From the NCBI RefSeq assembly GCF_964204645.1, contig NC_134025.1, forward strand, positions 31,092,001-31,156,000: DNA of 64,000 nucleotides, in the 5' to 3' direction. A program made the position numbers and the translations under genes. Position 1 is the first letter of the stretch, and each line of letters opens with the position of its first letter. The notes below the pieces were generated by a model that was given only the letters and a program-made list of their open reading frames with translations, was not told the DNA's origin and made no database searches. The DNA comes from Tubulanus polymorphus (lineage: Eukaryota; Nemertea; Palaeonemertea; Tubulaniformes; Tubulanidae). Below, in pieces: positions 32,590 through 45,725 of the stretch.

Positions 32590-35500
32590 ATGTCTACAAA
32601 ATATGACCTTTTTTCGGGACTGTTGAAGCTGGTTCGCGCCGAGGTGCTGACTCTAGACCCTGAAACCCTCGGCGCGTTTTTTGATTTGAGTAAGTACAAA
32701 GTCTACTTCATCAATCTCAATTAGTTCATCTTGGGTATCTCAAATTCTCGATTATTTTTGATGAACATCTCAAATTATTTGATTTCCAACATCTGAAATT
32801 ATTTGATCTCAAATCTCCGCATTATTTGATTTCCTAAATCTCAAATTGTCTAAATCTCAATTATTTCGAATATCATCAATTAAAAAATCTAATATCATCT
32901 AATGTCAATTTCTTTAATTCTCTTTTTAATTTTGGAAAACTCTTAAACTTAATTGAATTTGCTATCGAATCTATGGTGAATTAAGTTTGAATTGAATTGA
33001 ATTGAATAGTGAGTAGAGGCTCTGGTGGATGAGAATTAACTCGAGGAAGTAACTTCATTTCCTGGTTTCGGTTCCAAATATTGTCCAAATTGTGAAATGT
33101 TCATCATGTTATTCATATTCCAGTCAATAGAGATAAGTTACAACATAAATAATTTAAACTGTGTAGGCCTCCAGACCAATGCATTTCATAGAAAATCCTG
33201 ATTTATGTTTAATAAATCAAGTAATTGGACTGCGCGGTTCAGTCCATTTAGTCAGGAAGCAGACTGCAGTTTAGTCCTTATTTTTATCAGTAACTGGACT
33301 GCGGTGTAGTCCATATTTTAGTCAATAACTGGACTACCGTTTAGTCCATATTTTAGTCACTAACTGGACTGCGGTGTAGTCCATATTTTAGTGGACTACG
33401 GTTTAGTCCATATTTTAGTCAATAACTGGACCGGGTTTAGTTGATAGTTTAGACAGGAACCGGATAGCTGTTAAGTCCCAGATACCCGTCACATTATGGG
33501 ACCAACATTTTAGATACCGCTGAAAAGTAGAACTAGTATTTACGTTACTTTTGTTTTTCTCTGCGACTCCAGGATCCGAAAACATGTGATTTTCTTTTTT
33601 TATTAATCGTTCATCAATCGTCAGGAAATTCAGGATCACTATTTTTGATTTATTGGTTAAACTTTGTTCCTCGTATCTCAAGGTAGTTGCTCAAAACAGT
33701 TTGAGATCCGGAGATTATGGCAGGAAGGAGGTATACCTCGCAAGTGCTATCATTCAGCTAACTATTCTAAAGCCACACCCACTCAATGTTTATACTAGAT
33801 CTAAACTAAGGATATGATGTTTGAACGGATTCATTATTACGGTCAATGGTTGGTGCCTCGTTAGGTACTGAGTCTTATACAGTGAGTTTACTCAGTATCC
33901 GGACCACAGTTTACTCAGTATCCGGACCACAGTTTACTCAGTATCCGGACCACAGTTAACTCAGTATCCGGACCACAGTTTACTCAGCATCCGGACTACA
34001 GTTTACTCAGTGTCGGGACCACAGTTTACTCAGTGTCGGGACCACAGTTTACTCAGTATCCGGACATCACAAGTGAACTGAATCGGAGGAAAATGTTGCG
34101 GGATAAAGAAACATGAAGTTTGTAGGGTTTGACCCTTGGAAAATTTTGGTGGTAATTTTTCTTACTGAAAGTGACGTCCTATGGAAATGAGCTAATTTGC
34201 ATAAATTATAATCGGTGACCTATTTATTTGATAACCCACTAAATTTCTTGTATCAAAATGAACAAATCGGGTATATACCCCTCAGCTAACAGCTGACAAT
34301 GGAATATTCCATGTCTACGGTCAGAAATATGAATTATATGGGTAATTATAATTAGAAAATGAGCTAATAATTAAAAATCTAAAATCTAATCAGATTGTAT
34401 AAAATACAAAGAACTTGATAATTTTGACCGCTATTAGGCTCAATAAATCTTTTCATCAATTGATTTTTGCAATTCTTAAAAACCGGTGCCTAATAAGGTA
34501 AAAAATAGAAGGTGCCAAACTGTAGCGGATTAGGCGGAGGCTACTGTATGATGAATATCAGCTGAAATGGCTGTGCATGGAATTTTGTTGATCTGAATAA
34601 ATGAATGGCTGCTGTACGATGAATTATACATTCTAGGTGAGTTATGTAATGAATATGTGGAGTACCGATAGGCCTATTGCCGACAATGAATATTCTATTG
34701 GGAATAATGAATTACAGCCATTTATGGTTATAGTTAAATATTGTTCTTCAAAATGAATGTTTTTTATTTGTAGTGAGTGTTGTTTCTGAAGGTGCAGTAG
34801 CGGGCAGTATTGTGTGAAATGGTTTTTACTGGTTTTAGATTCAGCGAAGTGAAATTATTTGTGTCGTTTTTCTGTTTTAATTCATGCTGTAAATAGTTTA
34901 AACAATAAAATATTTAAAAAATCAGTCATATTTTTATCTTCATTTTTGAGAAAATTCAGAAGAAAATATAATATGTACACACTTGCCTCATGTTCAGAGG
35001 AAATGAAATGCAAGTTCTCCCACTTACCGTGGATGGAGTGTGGCCCTGTATGCAATAAAAAAGTGTTCTACAAAATAATTGAATACATTTCTGAAGTTTG
35101 GACACATTTTTCACTCGTCCATTCGAAAAGTAATTACTGAATAAAAGGAATTATCGATTAATTTTTTGTTGATACAGCGCGACATCTGTTGTTTTAAATT
35201 AGATCTTTTATCGTTGCAAAGTTTCCATTTCAATTGGTTGATAGATGAAAAGTTATCATGCGTGTTATTCCAAAGAGGTTCCCAGATTTTGAAACCAGGG
35301 TCATGGGTAACAATTCCATTCATTATAATGTATAGTTTTTGTCACCTGGAACCTGGTACGTCATCACCCCAGAAAAAAAAATCAAGTGTATTTTTGATTC
35401 ATGATTTGCTACCAAAATTGATTGTCAAGGTAATGGTAGGATGTAATTTATTACAATCAGTAGTTCCATTAATGAATTAACAAAAGTGTACCCGTCCACG

Positions 35501-36768
35501 TACAGGGTTGGTTCTGAAATATGTAAGTATATAAGACATAAAAATACCTTTATAAAATGTGTATTGAAAGATTCAGAGATACTGTCGACTTATCGTTATT
35601 ATGTAATGGATGATGCAAATCATGAAAGCGGTTAAAAGTGTAGTTACAACAGAGTTAGTTGTACAACCGTATCGTACAACCAGTGACATGATCACTTCTC
35701 GCAAAATAAGCTTACGATCGCTTTCAAACGTTCAAATGACCCTTCTTACCCAACTCTCTTCGTTTTTTCCATCACATCACATTCACCTATTGGATAACTG
35801 CATTATTTTATAGGTTACTATTTACAAATATGATAATCATATGCGAACTTGTCATTTATGTGTAATATGCATGATCCTTAATGTTTTTTTTTTTCATTTC
35901 AGATATAGACATCATTGAAAACATCCAACATGACCAGTCTGAAGCAGCCCGCAGAGCACTTCCAGCATTACGAGATACTTATACAAGGTGTGTATCTCTC
36001 TGCGGGCCTAAGGAACCAACTCTTCCTGAAATTGTTCCACCTTTTGAGTTGGTTCCTTTGCAGGAGGTGGACCCTGCTTCTCCCGTAAATGTGGAGCAGG
36101 AGGTCGCCCCTGCAGTGGTGACCCCGACAGAGGCGCCACAGCTTCAGACGCCTTCACTGCGTCGGTCGCCCCGTCAAAAGACAAGAGATATAGATTACAC
36201 AATAGGTTCGGGGCGTCCGAAATCAAAAAAAAAAGGCAAACGTGCAGCTCGTCCTCCCCCACTTCCGCAACCAAATTTTGAGGAGGCGAGCAGTGATGAG
36301 GAGGAATTCGCCACTCCTGGAGCGACACCACCAGGGCCCGCAACACCACCACCTCGCGATGATATAAGACCACCACGACGACCACGACAACCACCTGCAA
36401 CTACTACTAATTCTACTACTACTACCACTACTACCACTACTAAGAAAAGACGACCACGACCACCTACTTCAACTGCGACTAGTACTACTACAACTTCGAC
36501 AACTAGATCAAATAATACAAGAAATAGAAAAAGAAGACTTGAAGATGAAGAAAGTGATGATGATTACGAAAATGATAATACGCCCGCCCAGGCATCGACA
36601 TCGGGCGCTCCAGCGGGGCCACCACCTTCCCCCGCTGTCGAGCTCATCGCGCGCGGCCCTGGTTGGTCAAGAAACATCGAGTATAAAGATCCAATAAGAA
36701 TGCTCCGCGATGTTGAAGGGGCCTTTAAAGGAAAATATCAATTTGTAAAACGTCGGCGAACACAATAA
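32590..36768 (+). CDS. Unrecognised gene, 321-aa protein: helical N-terminus plus disordered basic tail
   Basis: Exon 1 (about 31796-31819) and most of exon 2 are untranslated. CDS: 32590-32689 and 35903-36768, joined in phase 1 by a 3.2-kb intron with good GT-AG sites. The start is the first ATG after a CAR/CAA-rich leader. Residues 1-75 look alpha-helical (FSGLLKLVRAEVLTLD, then FDLNIDIIENIQHDQSEAAR, RALPALRDTY). The spacing of a Leu-rich helix and an I-x-x-I segment recalls a death-domain fold, but this is weak. The rest is low complexity: Pro-rich, RRSPRQK, KSKKKGKRAARPPP, acidic SSDEEEF, a run of nine Thr, KKRRPRPP, and acidic ESDDDYEND. It ends with a more ordered-looking WSRNIEYKDPIRML...RRR. 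The basic clusters could be nuclear localisation signals. No enzyme motif is seen and I recognise no family. Confidence 0.6.
33240..33440. repeat. AACTGGACTGCGGTGTAGTC tandem repeat
   Basis: About five imperfect copies of a 40-bp unit (TTTAGTCAATAACTGGACT, then CGGTTTAGTCCATA) in the intron of the 321-aa gene. Confidence 0.75.
33885..34066. repeat. CAGTTTACTCAGTATCCGGA 23-bp array
   Basis: About eight copies of ACTCAGTATCCGGACCACAG plus TTT, with TGTCGGGACC variants, in the same intron. Confidence 0.85.
34067..35902. other. Remainder of intron 2 of the 321-aa gene
   Basis: AT-rich with no conserved frame. Short open frames at 34859-35480 have no splice or homology support. Confidence 0.5.
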
Positions 36769-36972
36769 TATAATATCAGCCCCTTCACTCGCCATCACCC
36801 GGGCAACAACATCAGCCCAGCACGTCTGCAGATCGGCACTTCTTGAAACTCAGTTTTCCCTTCCTCCTTCGTCGATCTGCAGGTTGCGCAGTGTTAAATA
36901 TCTGTCAACACTCCTTGAACCAGTGGGCGTGCAGTCCTTCCTTATTTTTATTTGAAAAAAAATATGAAAAAA

Positions 36973-36978
36973 AATAAA
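36973..36978 (+). terminator. Candidate polyadenylation signal of the 321-aa gene
   Basis: AATAAA about 205 bp after the stop in an A-rich stretch. Confidence 0.45.
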
Positions 36979-37214
36979 AACCAGCCTTGTAAATATGGAT
37001 TTTATGGAGTTTTACGGTTTATCTCCAAAAAAATTCAAAAAGATAAAAATTAAAAAAAAATTCATTATCATTTCATCAATTTATTTATTTTTTGGATGAA
37101 AGGAATTTTTATCCATCATCTCATTCATATACATTTTATATCATTTATTTATTTCTTTTTTTTGACTGTACGTCCCACTGTGTTCCACACCATTTTTGTT
37201 CCACCCCATATTCA

Positions 37215-37655
37215 TTAAGATTCATTTTGCTTCTCACGATGCTCAAGCATTTACCATCCTTGCTACTACTTCCATTACAATACCTTAATCATTAAGGTTG
37301 ATTTTGCTTCTCACGATGCTGAAGCAGTTACCATCCTTGCTACTACTTCCATTACAATACCTTAATCATTAAGGTTGATTTTGCTTCTCACGATGCTGAA
37401 GCATTTACCATCCTTGCTACTACTTCCATTACAATACCTTAATCATTAAGGTTCATTTTGCTTCTCACGATGCTGAAGCAGTTACCATCCTTGCCACTAC
37501 TTCCATTGCAATACCTTAATCATTAAGGTTGATTTTGCTTCTCACGATGCTGAAGCAGTTACCATCCTTGCTACTACTTCCATTACAATACCTTAATCAT
37601 TAAGGTTCATTTTGCTTCTCACGATGCTGAAGCATTTACCATCCTTGCCACTACT
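37215..37655. repeat. 74-bp tandem repeat downstream of the 321-aa gene
   Basis: About six copies of a unit including CATTAAGGTTGATTTTGCTT, CTCACGATGCTGAAGCA and TACTACTTCCATTACAATAC. Units are nearly identical, with a GTTGA/GTTCA alternation and CAGTTACC/CATTTACC variants. Confidence 0.9.
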
Positions 37656-38630
37656 TTGCAGCAATAACCATCCATACCACCTGATTGTGGCAGTAGCCTT
37701 CTTAGGAGACATCTATTCTAATGCTATGGTCGGCCGTTGTAAATCTCTTTTGGGATATTCAGGGAATCAATTCCTACAATAACTCCTATGGAGTTTGAAA
37801 AAGGTGGATTTTTCAAATCAAAAGGAACAGCTATGATTCACATGTGATTCCTTATCGAACTTTACCGGAACATGGAGAAGGAATAGCTATGTTTCACGCA
37901 TAATGCATTTCCTTATGAAGCTGAAAATAACATGGAGAAGGAACAGCTATGTTTCACATAATGCGATTCCTTAGGAAACTACATTGAAACAGATTGTTCA
38001 ATGTTCCATGTTGCCCCCTCCCCACAAATACTATGACGTTTATACGTCAAGTGTAAAACCATTATATCATTATTAACAAATTTGTTTTTCTAATTACAGA
38101 ATTAAAGATTAATTTAATATGACGCGAAAACTTGAATGATTGAAATGTTAATATCTAATGCTCAACAACGGAGGGAAATCCTTCACATGTGATCGGAGGG
38201 ATTTAAAATGTTTACTCATAAGGAAAAGGAATATATATTTATATACGTGAGATTGTCTGGATTAAAAATTGCACAAGAAAGGAAACCACAGCAAAGACTA
38301 CGGTAATCAATTTCATTACATTTCTTGGGTGTGAAAGTTCACTGGATCAGTAATCAATCCATGAATTTACGAGTTCTTAATTGAACATGCTAAAATCTGC
38401 AAAAATGCAATGATAAATCCAAATCTTTGATAAAAAAAGAATAAAATAAAGATCTTGGACTAGAGAATTAGTCGTAATCACTTCAGTGATCAGGTTTTAT
38501 TGATTGATATTGATCTCTACTTATCCTAACGACCACCAGGATGAAGATTTGATTTTAAGACTCTTGTTAGATTAATCTGCATCTCTTGTTGAAATCAATA
38601 AGGCATATGAGAGAGGAGGTTCAGGGAGGT
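37656..38630. other. Gene-poor region, short imperfect repeats
   Basis: Three copies of GGAACAGCTATG with TGATTCCTTA-type partners at 37825-37980. A strong polypyrimidine-AG (TTTGTTTTTCTAATTACAG) ends at 38099 and could be an alternative 3' exon acceptor. No conserved coding sequence. Confidence 0.45.
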
Positions 38631-38634
38631 ATGA

Positions 38635-38775
38635 GAGTTTATGGAGATATGATAGAGGAGTTTATGGAGATATGATAGAGGAGTTTATGGAGATATGAGA
38701 GAGGAGTTTAGGTAGATATGATAGAGGAGTTTAGAGAGATATGAGAGAGAGGAGTTTAGAGAGATATGATAGAGG
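38635..38775. repeat. GAGATATGATAGAGGAGTTT array
   Basis: Six or so copies of a 24-bp purine-rich unit, GAGATATGATAGAGGAGTTT plus ATGG or AGAG. Confidence 0.85.
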
Positions 38776-41235
38776 AGATGGTCTAAAAGGAAAGTTGTTA
38801 AGTACATAACAATCGAGCAACTCAGTAATAGACACCGCTCTGATAAAGTAACTCCTGGTCCTCGATTGGGGTCTAAATTGCAGGAATTGCGTTTAGCAAT
38901 TGAAATATGGTTGATAGAGCGTGGAATTGTTTCCATGTAGGCGAGCAATGCATAAAACACACGTCAGATTAAGGCTGTTGAGAGTGAATTATCAATAGAT
39001 TTAAGAAATCGAGGATGAAGTTGTTTTCAAGAGGTCTATCATTCATATTGCAGTTAATCAGATCAGGTTCTCAGGTGCTTCCTTGGTCCCCAAAAACGGC
39101 ATAAGTTGTATCAAAGTATGTGACATACCAGTAACCTACTAATTTATTACATGCTAAGAGGCTACTTGTAGTTTCTCAGCCACTTTGCAATTATTGTTGT
39201 TAAGAGGTCACAAAATCCTACCAGCATCATTAATAGATTTCTAAGACAGTTAATATTGTAATTTTTGTGGTTCCAGTTTTAGATTTTAAATTCCTAAATT
39301 TTGAGTCCTTCAGTTTGAACTTTTCCTATTCCATTTCTTGTCAAAGATTTCATTCCCGTTCTCAAAATTATTTGCGGTTTTTGGAATACATGTCTCATCA
39401 ATGATATGATCAATTATTTTCCTGGTTTCGTTTTTACTATTGCCCAAAATCATATCTCATATGAATTATTATTACTATTATTTGATTCTTTCACTGATTG
39501 ATTACAGGTCTTGTGGGGTTTGGTTCGATATTGTGATTGATCGAGGTGATCCATCTAAAACTATTCTTGTATTAATTTTTGAAATATTCATATCTGAAAA
39601 CAATTTCATTGATACTTCTAAACTAGTAATTCTAAAATAATTCTAAAAACAATTTTACACGTATCTTAAGACTATTCTAGAAACGATTTTAAATTATTTC
39701 AATTTTAATTTAACTTTTTTATCTGAATTTTAATCTATTAAAGTTACTATTTTATATCTGAATTTTAAAATACCTATGATATCTAAAAACAATTTTATGT
39801 GAATATTATTCTATTTGTATATATTTTATCTCAAAGTAATTTTTTAAACTGTTTTAAACTGTTATATTTTATCTAAAAGTATCTTTTTATTTGTTTAAAT
39901 TTTAAAAGCTATTTCATTTCTATATATTTTAAAAACTATTTAATTTGTATATATTTTAAAACTATGTAATGTGTATATATTCTTTTAGAACAATGTTTTA
40001 TTTGTATTTTGATACAAACTAAAAGATCAATTTGATGAAATATTCTATATTCGACTATCACTGTGTATATTCGAACCCCAGTGATTTCATGAGAATGGAA
40101 TAACTGAAGGTCCAGGTTTTATCACCGAATACTCTTTGACACAATTACGTGGTCCACAACACAGATATAAATAGTGGTTATATAAAAGGCCCATGCTGTA
40201 TATAGTGCACGCATAAAGAGCTTTTACTCGTAGTTGATATAGGCTTAGTAAATATGAAATGTGATTGAGAACTTTTTCTCATACTTTCTTTACCTTTTTT
40301 CTTATAGTTTTATTTTCAGTTTTCTACTAACAACAGAAAATGCACTCATTTTCAGTCGGTGTTTCACAATAATGGAATGCAACAAATAAAAAAAAAAGTG
40401 CAAGTGTATTTTTCATATGATATTTTCAGCATCTCGACGTATGATATTGACGTAGATTATTGAAGCGTAGATTCAGAAAATCACTACTAGGTGGCGTTTC
40501 AGATTATTAGTTCAATGACATCAGATAGATATAATAATACAACCGCTTGTAGTACAAACAGTAACAACAAACTTTATTTTCCTGCACAATATACAAATAG
40601 TAGTTAAGTCCATACTATCTTTGAATCAGAACTTCCTCTAGCCTTAATGCTAGCAGTCATGTTATTATTTTTATTGGTCTTTGAACGTAATGATAATCTA
40701 TAGTATTTTTGGAAATGAAATAAATCAAAGCTAATTTGTTGTCATCATAACAAAATATGTCGCTGAAAACATCATATAAAAAATACACTCAATATTTTTT
40801 TATTTTATTTATTTCGTTCCATACAAAACCGTACTCAGTTCCACAGTTGGATTTGGATACAAGAATTTAAATACATACAATTGCACAACTGTTGAACTGG
40901 GATTTGTTAAATTGTGAGCATGATGTTTAATATTTAATCACTAGTGTGTTTCAAGTTAGCCTTAGTTTAGATTAGTTAGTTTTTGTTAAGTCATTTTAAT
41001 AATTTTCGCTGTTTTAAATTTAATTCGTTCCAGTTGATTTAAGTCAAGTTTAGTTTAAGTTTAAGTTCGTTTAGGTCAAGTTGATCAAGTCGTAACTATT
41101 GTTGTTAACTTAAAGTATGTATAAACCTCTGATAAACTGAGGGTCAATTTATCTTATGATAAGTTACACTCAGGTTATTAATAAATAATCCCGTTTAAGA
41201 TCTCATTATTTTATGCAGTTCAGAGATTTTCACTG
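38776..41235. other. AT-rich gene-poor region
   Basis: No supported gene. 39620-40010 is very AT-rich with repeated ATTTTATATCTGAATTTTAA-type words. A foldback of the CCAGTTCCACAGTT family is probable at 40832-40912 (CTCAGTTCCACAGTT and AACTGTTGAACTGGG). Confidence 0.5.
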
Positions 41236-41239
41236 AATA

Positions 41240-41965
41240 AAATAGTAACATCTTAGAATGTGATGAACTGAGGGTAAATTCATCATTGTTGAAATTACTC
41301 TCAGGATCATCATTAAAACAACGAATGAACTGAGGGTGAATTCATCATTGTTGAAATTACTCTCAGGATCATCATTAAACAACGAATGAACTGAGGGTAA
41401 ATTCATCATTGTTGAAATCACTCTCAGGATCATCATTAAACAATGAATGAACTGAGGGTAAATTCATCATTGTTGAAATCACTCTCAGGATCATCATTAA
41501 ACAATGAATGAACTGAGGGTGAATTCATCATTGTTGAAATCACTCTCAGGATCATCATTAAACAATGAATGAACTGAGGGTAAATTCATCATTGTTGAAA
41601 TCACTCCCTGGATCATCATAACAACAATGAATGAAATGAGGGTAAATTAATCATTGTTGAAATTACTCTCAGGATCATCATTAAAACAATGAATGAACTG
41701 AGGGTGAATTCATCATTGTTGAAATCACTCCCTGGATCATCATTACAACAATGAATGAAATGAGGGTAAATTAATCATTGTTGAAATTACTCTCAGGATC
41801 ATCATTAAAACAATGAATGAAATGAGGGTAAATTCATCATTGTTGAAATTACTCTCAGGATCATCATTAAAACAATGAATGAACTGAAGGTAAATTCATC
41901 ATTGTTGAAATTACTCTCAGGATCATCATTAAAACAATGAATGAACTGAGGGTAAATTCATCATT
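41240..41965. repeat. 61-bp array GAACTGAGGGTAAATTCATC
   Basis: About twelve copies of a unit reading AACTGAGGGTAAATTCATCA, TTGTTGAAATCACTCTCAGG, ATCATCATTAAACAATGAAT. Within each unit CTGAGGGT can pair with ACTCTCAG, and TTCATCATTGTT partly with AACAATGAATGAA, so each copy can form hairpins. Confidence 0.92.
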
Positions 41966-43500
41966 TGTTTAAAATATTTTAGCGTTAACACCAGTTTTAA
42001 TTACCCCCCGTTTTCTTGTTATTGATAATTACATCACGGGTTATAGAATAGATGATTTAAATTCTAGATGAACTTGCACTTAATTAGATTAATTAGTAAT
42101 GAATTTACTCTCAAGTTATTGAAACATAATGTTAATTTTAATTTTAAGGATCCAGGGCATGGTCTTCCTGCACCCCTTGTTTTTATCTTTTTTCACTGCT
42201 ATCAAGGTTCTCGTTCACATTTCATGCAGCTTTTTCATTCAATATCAATATCATCCTCACTTGCCAGGTTTTAATTGTCGTCTGCCGAAGCTCATGCCAA
42301 CATAAATCCCGGCTGCCAATTCTTCAGTGGTCTACTTCATTGCTCAAGATTCCTTGGTTAGACAGGTTACCACTGAGCGGTCACCAGTCTATGTGTTAAG
42401 TCAATGAGATGCATTGTTTTTCGCAGATTCGCTACACATCTGATTGACTAGATGTAAAGACTGGTGGCCGCTTAGCAGCAACCTGTCGACTCGAGATATC
42501 TTGGACAATGTAAGAGACCAATGAAGGGTTTGTGACCAGAGTTTGTGTAAGCGTGAGTGCCGGTGGGCGGCAATAAAACCCTGGTGATTGAGGATGTATC
42601 GATGTACATATCAACACTCAAAAAGCCAAACATAATAGGCGGCATTATTATTTTGAGGTGCACCTGGCCTAATATACCGCGCGGTAAAAACCACTCTTTC
42701 TGTGGTTGTGTAGTACCAGTAATTGATGATCATCGAGTGAGTGATTGGCCTGGCCCAGTTATTCCATTCCGAAATCACTTGGGTTCCGATTATGATTGAC
42801 AAATATAGAATATTTCATCAAATTGATCGACAAATTTTATCCGTACTTGTACATGTTGTAAATTTTTAAATAGCTTTTTATTTGTATATATCATATATAT
42901 TATCTTTCTTTTTAGATTTTTTTATTGATTTTGATTTCTACTTGTAAATTATCTTTTAGATATCTCTTTAACTTTGGATTTTAATGATTATTTATACATT
43001 TCAAATATAATCTTAAATGTTTTTGATTTTCTAAACTTCATAAAATCTATACATCAAATCGAACTATTTTAGTGCAGATTTTCATATAGATTTAATTGAT
43101 AATCAATATTTTTATTTCTATTGAATAATTTCAATATTCAAAACAACAGAATGAATGCATTTAATCTAAGTTTGATCCTGATATCACTTGTTGCATCTTT
43201 TGTTTTAACAAGATTTTAACCTATAAGTTTGGAGCATTGATATTATTTCATTGCATTAGTCCCGCCTCCTCATTTATGGCTGATGGTTGATTTCAGATTT
43301 TCAGCTTCTGATAACATTAATATTAATTCAATGCTACGTTATGTTTTGTTGTTTTATTTCATACGAACGTTTTCAAAGATGACTTTTTGTCGAATTGATA
43401 TTTGGTATTGAAGAGGTTGAAATAATTATACAATTTTATAGAATTGTCTAAAATACTGTACCTAGTAACATATAAGTAGTATAGCTAGTGTTCCTCTATT
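41966..43500. other. Gene-poor region with a foldback at 42360-42489
   Basis: Non-coding. The block around 43138-43270 (ACAACAGAATGAATGCAT and CTCCTCATTT) recurs in diverged form at 44338-44445, which shows a local duplication of about 1.2 kb spacing. Confidence 0.5.
42360..42489. mobile_element. Foldback element with GACAGGTTRCYRCT ends
   Basis: GACAGGTTACCACTGAGCGG TCACCAGTCT at the left and AGACTGGTGGCCGCTTAGCA GCAACCTGTC at the right: about 30-bp imperfect inverted repeats, 130 bp total. Confidence 0.75.
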
Positions 43501-43514
43501 TTCAAGTTGTCCTG

Positions 43515-43785
43515 TGGTACGACGTGAAACTGCCTCTTTGAAACAATACGTTTTATCCATACATTTTATCAGTGATTTTTATCTATTTGTCCTGTGGTAC
43601 GACGTTAAACTGCCTCTTTTTAACAATATGTTTTATCCATACATTTTATCAGTGATTTTTATCTATTTGTCCTGTGGTACGACGTTAAACTGCCTCTTTT
43701 TAACAATATGTTTTATCGATAAATTTTATCAGTGATTTTTATCTATTTGTCCTGTGGTACGACGTTAAACTGCCTCTTTTTAACC
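43515..43785. repeat. 80-bp repeat GTCCTGTGGTACGACGTTAA
   Basis: Four copies of a unit beginning TTGTCCTGTGGTACGACGTT and ending TTTTATCAGTGATTTTTATC. An open frame runs through it on the plus strand by repetition. Confidence 0.88.
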
Positions 43786-43844
43786 GTTTTTACCCATATG
43801 TTTTATTGTTTTTATCATATGTTTTATCATTTTTATCACCCCTT

Positions 43845-44130
43845 CTTTTTCTACCTTTCTCTATCCTTTCCCTCTCTGTCTCTATCCTTTCCCTCTCTGT
43901 CTCTATTCTATCCCTCTCTGTCTCTATCCTTTCCCTCTCTGTCTCTTTCTCTAACCCACTAACTCTCTTCCTCTTTCTCTAACCCACTAACTCTCTCCCT
44001 CTTTCTCTAACCCACTAACTCTCTCTTCCTCTTTCTCTAACCCACTAACTCTCTCCCCTCTCTCCTTTCTTCCTCTCACCCCTCTCCTTCATCCTTCCTC
44101 CTCTCCCTCCTCTCTCTCTCCTCACTCTCC

Positions 44131-44161
<31 letters not shown>

Positions 44162-44162
44162 A
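43845..44162. repeat. Pyrimidine-rich TCTCTATCCTTTCCCTCTCT tract
   Basis: Degenerate CT-rich arrays, first units of about 24 bp (TCTCTATCCTTTCCCTCTCTG), then CTAACCCACTAACTCTCT units, then simple CT. Confidence 0.85.
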
Positions 44163-44639
44163 TCTTGTAAATATTGTAAATTTGTAAATAGTAGTTTTTA
44201 TTTCTCTTGTAAATATTGTAAATTTGTAAATAGTAGTTTTTATTTCTCTTTTTAATTTTCTGTAAATATTGTAAATTTGTAGATAGTTTGTTTTTTTCTT
44301 TTTTTCATAATTTTCATCGGATCTCACTTTATTCAATACAACAGAATGAATGCATTCAATCTTAGTTTCAAACTATTTCTTTTCACTTTTCACATACATT
44401 CGTAGCATTGATACCATTACATTAGATAAGTCCCTCCTCATTTTGAATTGATATTTGAAAGAAGATTCTAGTTAAGCATATAGTAATAAGCATATAACAT
44501 CGAAGACATTTTGTCACAGGCTGAAGAGCATTTTATATCATATGTCAAGAAATAAGGATTGGAGTGACGTTGCTTCCTGAGATCTCTGATCTGTTAGCTT
44601 GCAAGTGTATTTAACTATCACTTGTTTGTAAATGATTGA

Positions 44640-45725
44640 GTAAACTTTACCATTACTGGTTTGCAATATGCTTTACCATCATTGGTTGCAGTTATGAACA
44701 AACATCTCATTGATAGTGCATACTTCCCCCTCACTGGTTGCAATTCACTCCATTGGTTGCAGCTATGAACAATCATCTCATTGATTGTACATACTTTCCC
44801 ATCACTGGTTGTCACTTGATTGGTTGCAGCTACGAACAATCATCTCATTGATTGTGCATACTTTCCCCTCACTTGTTGCAGTTCTCTTGATTGGTTGCAG
44901 CTACGAACAATCATCTCATTGATTGTGCATACTTTCCCATCACTGGTTGCAATTCACTCCATTGGTTGCAGCTATGAACAATCATCTCATCGATTGTGCA
45001 TACTTTCCCCTCACTGGTTGCAATTCACTCCATTGGTTGCAGCTATGAACAATCATCTCATTGATTGTACATACTTTCCCATCACTGGTTGTCACTTGAT
45101 TGGTTGCAGCTACGAACAATCATCTCATTGATTGTGCATACTTTCCCCTCACTTGTTGCAGTTCACTTGATTGGTTGCAGCTACGAACAATCATCTCATT
45201 GATTGTGCATACTTTCCCATCACTGGTTGTCACTTGATTGGTTGTGCAGCTATGAACAATCATCTCATTGGTTGAGCTAATTTCCCCTCACTGGTTTGAA
45301 AAATAATTTCCTCTCACTGGTTGCAGTTCACTTGATTGGTTGCAGCTATGAACAATCATCTCATTGATTGTGCATACTTCCCCTCACTGGTTGCAGTTCT
45401 CTCCATTGGTTGCAGCTATGAACAATCATCTCATTGATTGAGCATACTTTCCCCTCACTGGTTTGAAAATTAATTTCCTCTCACTGGTTGCAGTTCACTT
45501 GATTGGTTGCAGCTATGAACAATCATCTCATTGATTGTGCATACTTTCCCCTCACTGGTTGCAGTTCTCTCCATTGGTTGCAGCTATGAACAATCATCTC
45601 ATTGGTTGAGCTCATTTCCCCTCACTGGTTTGAAAATTAATTTCCCCTCACTGGTCACAGTTCACTCCATTGGTTGCAGCTATGAACAATCATCTCAATG
45701 ATTGTGCATACTTCCCCTCACTGGT
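44640..45725. repeat. GGTTGCAGCTATGAACAATC repeat array
   Basis: About fourteen irregular units of 70-80 bp: GGTTGCAGCTATGAACAATC, ATCTCATTGATTGTGCATAC, TTTCCCCTCACTGGTTGCAG. CAATCATCTCATTGATTG can form a small hairpin in each. The open frame at 44820-45131 is a repeat artefact. Confidence 0.92.

Noticed and set aside
34859-35480. Small genes in the intron of the 321-aa gene
   Set aside because: Short AT-rich frames with no splice pattern or recognisable motif; expected by chance.
41240-41965. Tandem box C/D snoRNA genes on the minus strand (ATGATGA and CTGA words)
   Set aside because: Box order and spacing do not fit: C-like ATGATGA lies only two bases from CTGA, and no terminal D box with closing stem is found.
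41240-45725. CRISPR-like regular repeats
   Set aside because: Units are contiguous tandem repeats without unique spacers, and the window is eukaryotic.
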